NCBI GenBank assembly: GCA_031258265.1
Contig: JAIRNB010000242.1
Location: 1 to 8,626, forward strand
Length of the DNA stretch: 8,626 bases
Reading direction: 5' to 3'
From: Treponema sp.
GTDB lineage: Bacteria; Spirochaetota; Spirochaetia; Treponematales; Breznakiellaceae
Shown here: one piece after another, positions 6,301 to 8,626 of the stretch
Layout of the letters: the number at the start of each line of letters is the position of its first letter
How positions within the stretch are numbered: the first letter of the stretch is position 1
The notes under the pieces: generated by a model
Told to the model about the DNA's origin: nothing
What the model saw: only the letters and a program-made list of their open reading frames with translations
Database searches by the model: none
Translations under genes and position numbers: made by a program

Positions 6301-6393
6301 GGGCGCATCCCCGCCCCCTGCGGGGGCGGGGACCGGGCTATCGCTGCAATCTTTTGGCTTCGCCAAAAGTATTTCCGCTCTATCCCTTGCGCG
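6301..6393. repeat. Structured intergenic repeat of about 93 bp
   Basis: An outer stem, gcgca (6303-6307) with tgcgc (6388-6392), encloses two hairpins. One is an 11-bp perfect stem, 6308-6318 with 6322-6332. The other is an 8-bp stem, cttttggc 6351-6358 with 6362-6369. Conserved-looking single-stranded blocks (gggctatcgct and tccgctctatccc) flank the second hairpin. From memory, this arrangement resembles a recurrent intergenic motif seen in Bacteroidetes and some other genomes; I cannot verify it here. It may be a palindromic mobile repeat or an RNA. Confidence 0.55.
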
Positions 6394-6436
6394 TTCCCTG
6401 TGGTGGCATTTTTGCCGGTATGGCATGGCAAAATGG

Positions 6437-6465
6437 TTGACAAGAATAGAATATGCCTGTATAAC
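6437..6465 (+). promoter_or_regulatory. Near-consensus sigma70 promoter of the radical SAM gene
   Basis: TTGACA (6437-6442) is a perfect -35 box, followed after exactly 17 nt by TATAAC (6460-6465). Initiation near 6472 would leave a leader of about 65 nt. A 7-bp stem (ttttgcc 6410-6416 with ggcaaaa 6427-6433) ends 3 nt before the -35 box and could be an operator. Confidence 0.75.
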
Positions 6466-6536
6466 GATAAATAACATGGTGTTTTTTTCGTAGTTAACCG
6501 GTAAAACCTTTCCCGAAAATTACAGATGGATTTTCC

Positions 6537-7571
6537 ATGATGGGGAAGGTGTATTTACAGCTCTGGGGGTTAATTATGAAAAAGGGTCATGTGAAAACCG
6601 GCTCAATTATAGATATTGTTACCGATCCTTTCGGCCTTACTTACAATGAAATTTATGATATTATCGGGGAACCCGGCTCCAAAATACTGTATTCATTGCT
6701 TTATAAAAACATTTCCCAAAGAGAATCCCATACGCTATGGATAAGGGATATTTTTAGGGATGCCGGTACGGCAAAATATATCTTTGAATTACCGGACGAT
6801 AAATGTATAGAAACTGTTTGTATAAAACGAAAAACCGGAATGACTGCCTGTGTAAGCACCCAGGCCGGCTGTCCGGTTCAATGTATCTTTTGTGAATCAG
6901 GCAGGGAAGGGCTGATAAGAAATTTAACGGCATCTGAAATAGTGCAGCAGGTTGCCTTCCTGAAAGGTCAAATAAATAGAATTGTTTTTATGGGTATCGG
7001 GGAACCCTTGTATAATTACGACTCATTGATAAGGGCCATACATATTTTACGGGACAGGGACGGAATGAATTTCCCCACGGATGGTATAACCATTTCGACG
7101 GTCGGGCCGATAAAACCATTGAAAAAACTGCGGGAGGAACATATAAAAATACAGTTGATTTTATCGTTGCACGCAACGGCACAAAACGTTAGAGATTATC
7201 TAATACCCGGAATGAGGGGTAATGACATTAACGAAACGGTTAAAACCGCATTATCATATTCAAAACGCCACGGCAGGAAGTTGGTAATCGCATATTTATT
7301 ATTGCCCGGAATAAACGATAAATATTCGGATATAAGGCAATTAGTTGAATGGTTTAAGCATGAAAATGTAATGGTAAATTTGCTGGAGTACAACCAGACC
7401 AACCAAAGAATTATAAAAAGGATAAACAAACAGGATATTGAACGATTTAAAAATAAACTGGAAAGTAATGGTGTTGAAGCAAAAATCAGGGTATCCCATG
7501 GAAATAAAATAAAAGCCGCATGTGGGCAATTAGCGGGTAAATATAATAGAGCTGCTCAAAAATTCAGTTAA
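6537..7571 (+). CDS. Radical SAM 23S rRNA methyltransferase of the RlmN/Cfr family, divergent
   Basis: The protein is 344 aa. The cluster motif C112-x3-C116-x2-C119 lies in CVSTQAGCPVQCIFC. C105, seven residues before the first cluster cysteine, and C329 in AACGQLAG match the two catalytic cysteines of RlmN/Cfr that carry out methyl transfer to A2503 of 23S rRNA. Other family blocks are RNLTASEIVQQV (128-139), FMGIGEPLYN (151-160), ITISTVG (184-190), SLHA (210-213) and IAYLLLPGIND (251-261). The last resembles Cfr more than E. coli RlmN. Differences include KIKAACGQL where DIxAACGQL is usual, and a non-standard N-terminal accessory domain. The start could be M1 (6537) or M14 (6576), the latter preceded by GGGGG. 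Composition is AT-rich, with many ATA, TTA and AAA codons, unlike all neighbours, indicating transfer. Whether it makes 2-methyl- or 8-methyl-A2503, or uses another target, is open. Confidence 0.88.
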   Translation: MMGKVYLQLWGLIMKKGHVKTGSIIDIVTDPFGLTYNEIYDIIGEPGSKILYSLLYKNISQRESHTLWIRDIFRDAGTAKYIFELPDDKCIETVCIKRKTGMTACVSTQAGCPVQCIFCESGREGLIRNLTASEIVQQVAFLKGQINRIVFMGIGEPLYNYDSLIRAIHILRDRDGMNFPTDGITISTVGPIKPLKKLREEHIKIQLILSLHATAQNVRDYLIPGMRGNDINETVKTALSYSKRHGRKLVIAYLLLPGINDKYSDIRQLVEWFKHENVMVNLLEYNQTNQRIIKRINKQDIERFKNKLESNGVEAKIRVSHGNKIKAACGQLAGKYNRAAQKFS

Positions 7572-7595
7572 TAGAGTTGTTCAAAAACTTCAGTT
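7544..7595 (+). repeat. Imperfect 26-bp tandem repeat across the radical SAM stop codon
   Basis: Copy 1 (7544-7569) and copy 2 (7569-7595) differ by two C/T changes and one inserted C. Copy 1 encodes the last residues of the methyltransferase; copy 2 forms the left arm of the downstream hairpin. Confidence 0.7.
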
Positions 7596-7609
7596 TTTGA
7601 ACAACTCTA
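7572..7609. terminator. Strong hairpin between convergent genes, candidate bidirectional terminator
   Basis: agagttgttcaaaaac (7573-7588) pairs perfectly with 7593-7608 around ttca, extendable by one T-A pair. It begins 1 bp after the methyltransferase stop and 25 bp from the cysK stop. No long T run follows on either strand, so termination is plausible but not certain. It may instead be a dispersed palindromic repeat. Confidence 0.55.
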
Positions 7610-7623
7610 ATGTAAACACATTA
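7608..7623. repeat. 16-bp repeat, right copy (taatgtaaacacatta)
   Basis: Identical to 6227-6242 and in the same orientation, 1381 bp away. It overlaps the last base of the hairpin arm and lies 10 bp from the cysK stop codon. Confidence 0.8.
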
Positions 7624-7633
7624 TAGACAGATA

Positions 7634-8557
7634 CTAATTATCGTCCCACAGCCAGGTGGACAGGTAGCGCTCGCCGGTGTCGGGGAGGACCGTGACGATC
7701 AGCTTTCCCTTGTTTTCCGGCCGCCGGGAGACCGTCAAAGCCGCTTCCAGGGCGGAGCCGGAGGAAATACCCACCAGGATACCTTCTTTTTTTGCCAGCA
7801 GCCGGGCGGCGGTCCCCGCCTTAAGATCGTCGGTAAGGTAAATTTCGTCCACCACGTTTTTGTCGTAAACCTGGGGTACAAAACCCGCGCCGATTCCCTG
7901 GATCTTGTGGGAACCCGGACTGCCGCCGGAAAGTACCGGGCTGGCGGAAGGTTCCACGGCGATCACCTTAAGGCCGGGCTTCTTGGATTTAAGGAACTTC
8001 CCCGCCCCGGACACCGTGCCCCCGGTGCCAACCCCGCCGATAAGGATGTCGATCTTCCCATCCGTATCCTTCCAAATCTCCGGCCCCGTGGTTTTTTCGT
8101 GGATCTCCGGGTTGGCGGGGTTGTTAAACTGCTGGGGGATAAAGGAGTTGGGGATGGAAGCCGCCAGCTCCTCCGCCCTGGCGATGGCCCCCTTCATGCC
8201 CTTGGCCCCTTCGGTAAGTTCAAGTTCCGCCCCCAGGGCCTTCAGCAGCTTCCGCCGCTCGATACTCATGGTCTCCGGCATGGTCAGGATGATCCGGTAG
8301 CCCTTCACCGCCGCCACATAGGCCAGGCCGATGCCGGTATTGCCGCTGGTAGGCTCAATCAGCACCGTTCCCCCCTTTATTTTGCCGCTCTTTTCCCCCG
8401 CTTCGATAAGGGACAGGGCAATCCGGTCCTTCACACTGTGGAGGGGGTTAAAACTCTCCAGCTTCACATACACCGTGGCCCCGCCGTCGTTGATCTTATT
8501 GATCTTCACCAGCGGGGTGTTCCCGATAAGATCCGTAATTTTTTCTACCCGCGCCAT
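7634..8557 (-). CDS. cysK: Cysteine synthase A (O-acetylserine sulfhydrylase)
   Basis: The protein is 307 aa, full length for CysK and cytoplasmic. It makes L-cysteine from O-acetylserine and sulfide using PLP. The PLP lysine is K43 in HSVKDR. The substrate loop is PTSGNTG (69-75), the phosphate-binding glycine loop is GVGTGGT (175-181), and the PLP pyridine contact is in GISSGSA (263-269). PDTGERYLST (292-301) is the standard C-terminal signature. No CBS or regulatory domain is attached, so it is the housekeeping form and not cystathionine beta-synthase. ATG 8557 has AGGAGGG a few nt upstream. It is transcribed towards the radical SAM island from its own promoter. The leader of about 34 nt is too short for a T-box or riboswitch. 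Confidence 0.96.
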   Translation of the reverse strand: MARVEKITDLIGNTPLVKINKINDGGATVYVKLESFNPLHSVKDRIALSLIEAGEKSGKIKGGTVLIEPTSGNTGIGLAYVAAVKGYRIILTMPETMSIERRKLLKALGAELELTEGAKGMKGAIARAEELAASIPNSFIPQQFNNPANPEIHEKTTGPEIWKDTDGKIDILIGGVGTGGTVSGAGKFLKSKKPGLKVIAVEPSASPVLSGGSPGSHKIQGIGAGFVPQVYDKNVVDEIYLTDDLKAGTAARLLAKKEGILVGISSGSALEAALTVSRRPENKGKLIVTVLPDTGERYLSTWLWDDN

Positions 8558-8597
8558 ATTTCCCTCCTGGGTTATACCCTAGTAAACTTATATGTTT

Positions 8598-8626
8598 TAT
8601 ATACAATATTTGCCGCCTTTTGTCAA
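8598..8626 (-). promoter_or_regulatory. Sigma70 promoter of cysK
   Basis: On the minus strand, a perfect TTGACA (8626-8621), a 17-nt spacer and TATATA (8603-8598) place initiation near 8591. The -35 box is the last six bases of the window, so upstream operators cannot be seen. Confidence 0.75.

Noticed and set aside
6240..6477. Short overlapping open frames upstream of the radical SAM gene on both strands
   Set aside because: They run through the structured repeat and the promoter, with no ribosome binding site and no recognisable protein.
8558..8626. T-box or SAM riboswitch upstream of cysK
   Set aside because: Promoter placement leaves only about 34 nt of leader, too short for either.

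Overview
The window looks like chromosome from a GC-rich spirochaete, most likely a Treponema-type organism of the termite-gut group. This is an inference from three things: TPR and coiled-coil envelope proteins, codon use dominated by CGG/CCC/GGG, and short structured intergenic repeats. No rRNA or other phylogenetic marker is present, so the assignment is tentative.

Layout. Positions 1-1168 (minus strand) hold two coupled envelope-type genes: an exported TPR/coiled-coil protein, followed by a membrane-anchored, coiled-coil repeat protein that runs off the left edge. Positions 1169-1634 hold no gene. They contain a compact, highly structured element of about 335 bp with terminal inverted repeats, a 24-base G homopolymer and a good promoter whose -35 box lies in the right terminal repeat. 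Positions 1635-5190 (plus strand) form a tight four-gene operon: membrane-anchored TPR protein, metallophosphoesterase, ParB-like-domain protein and M28-like zinc peptidase. The junctions are two ATGA overlaps and one 3-bp gap. Positions 5211-6197 (minus) encode a Gfo/Idh/MocA oxidoreductase that converges on the operon.

Positions 6227-7623 look like an acquired island. Two identical 16-bp copies of taatgtaaacacatta bracket a structured repeat of about 93 bp, a near-consensus sigma70 promoter, an AT-rich radical SAM gene of the RlmN/Cfr rRNA methyltransferase family, and a 16-17 bp hairpin. Base composition and codon use of this gene differ sharply from every neighbour. Positions 7634-8557 (minus) encode cysteine synthase CysK, with its own consensus promoter at the right edge.

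The operon genes were probably transcribed and translated together, but their shared function is not known from sequence. The oxidoreductase, the island and cysK appear to be independent units. The most interesting parts are the RlmN/Cfr-like island and the structured element that may feed promoters to both flanking operons.
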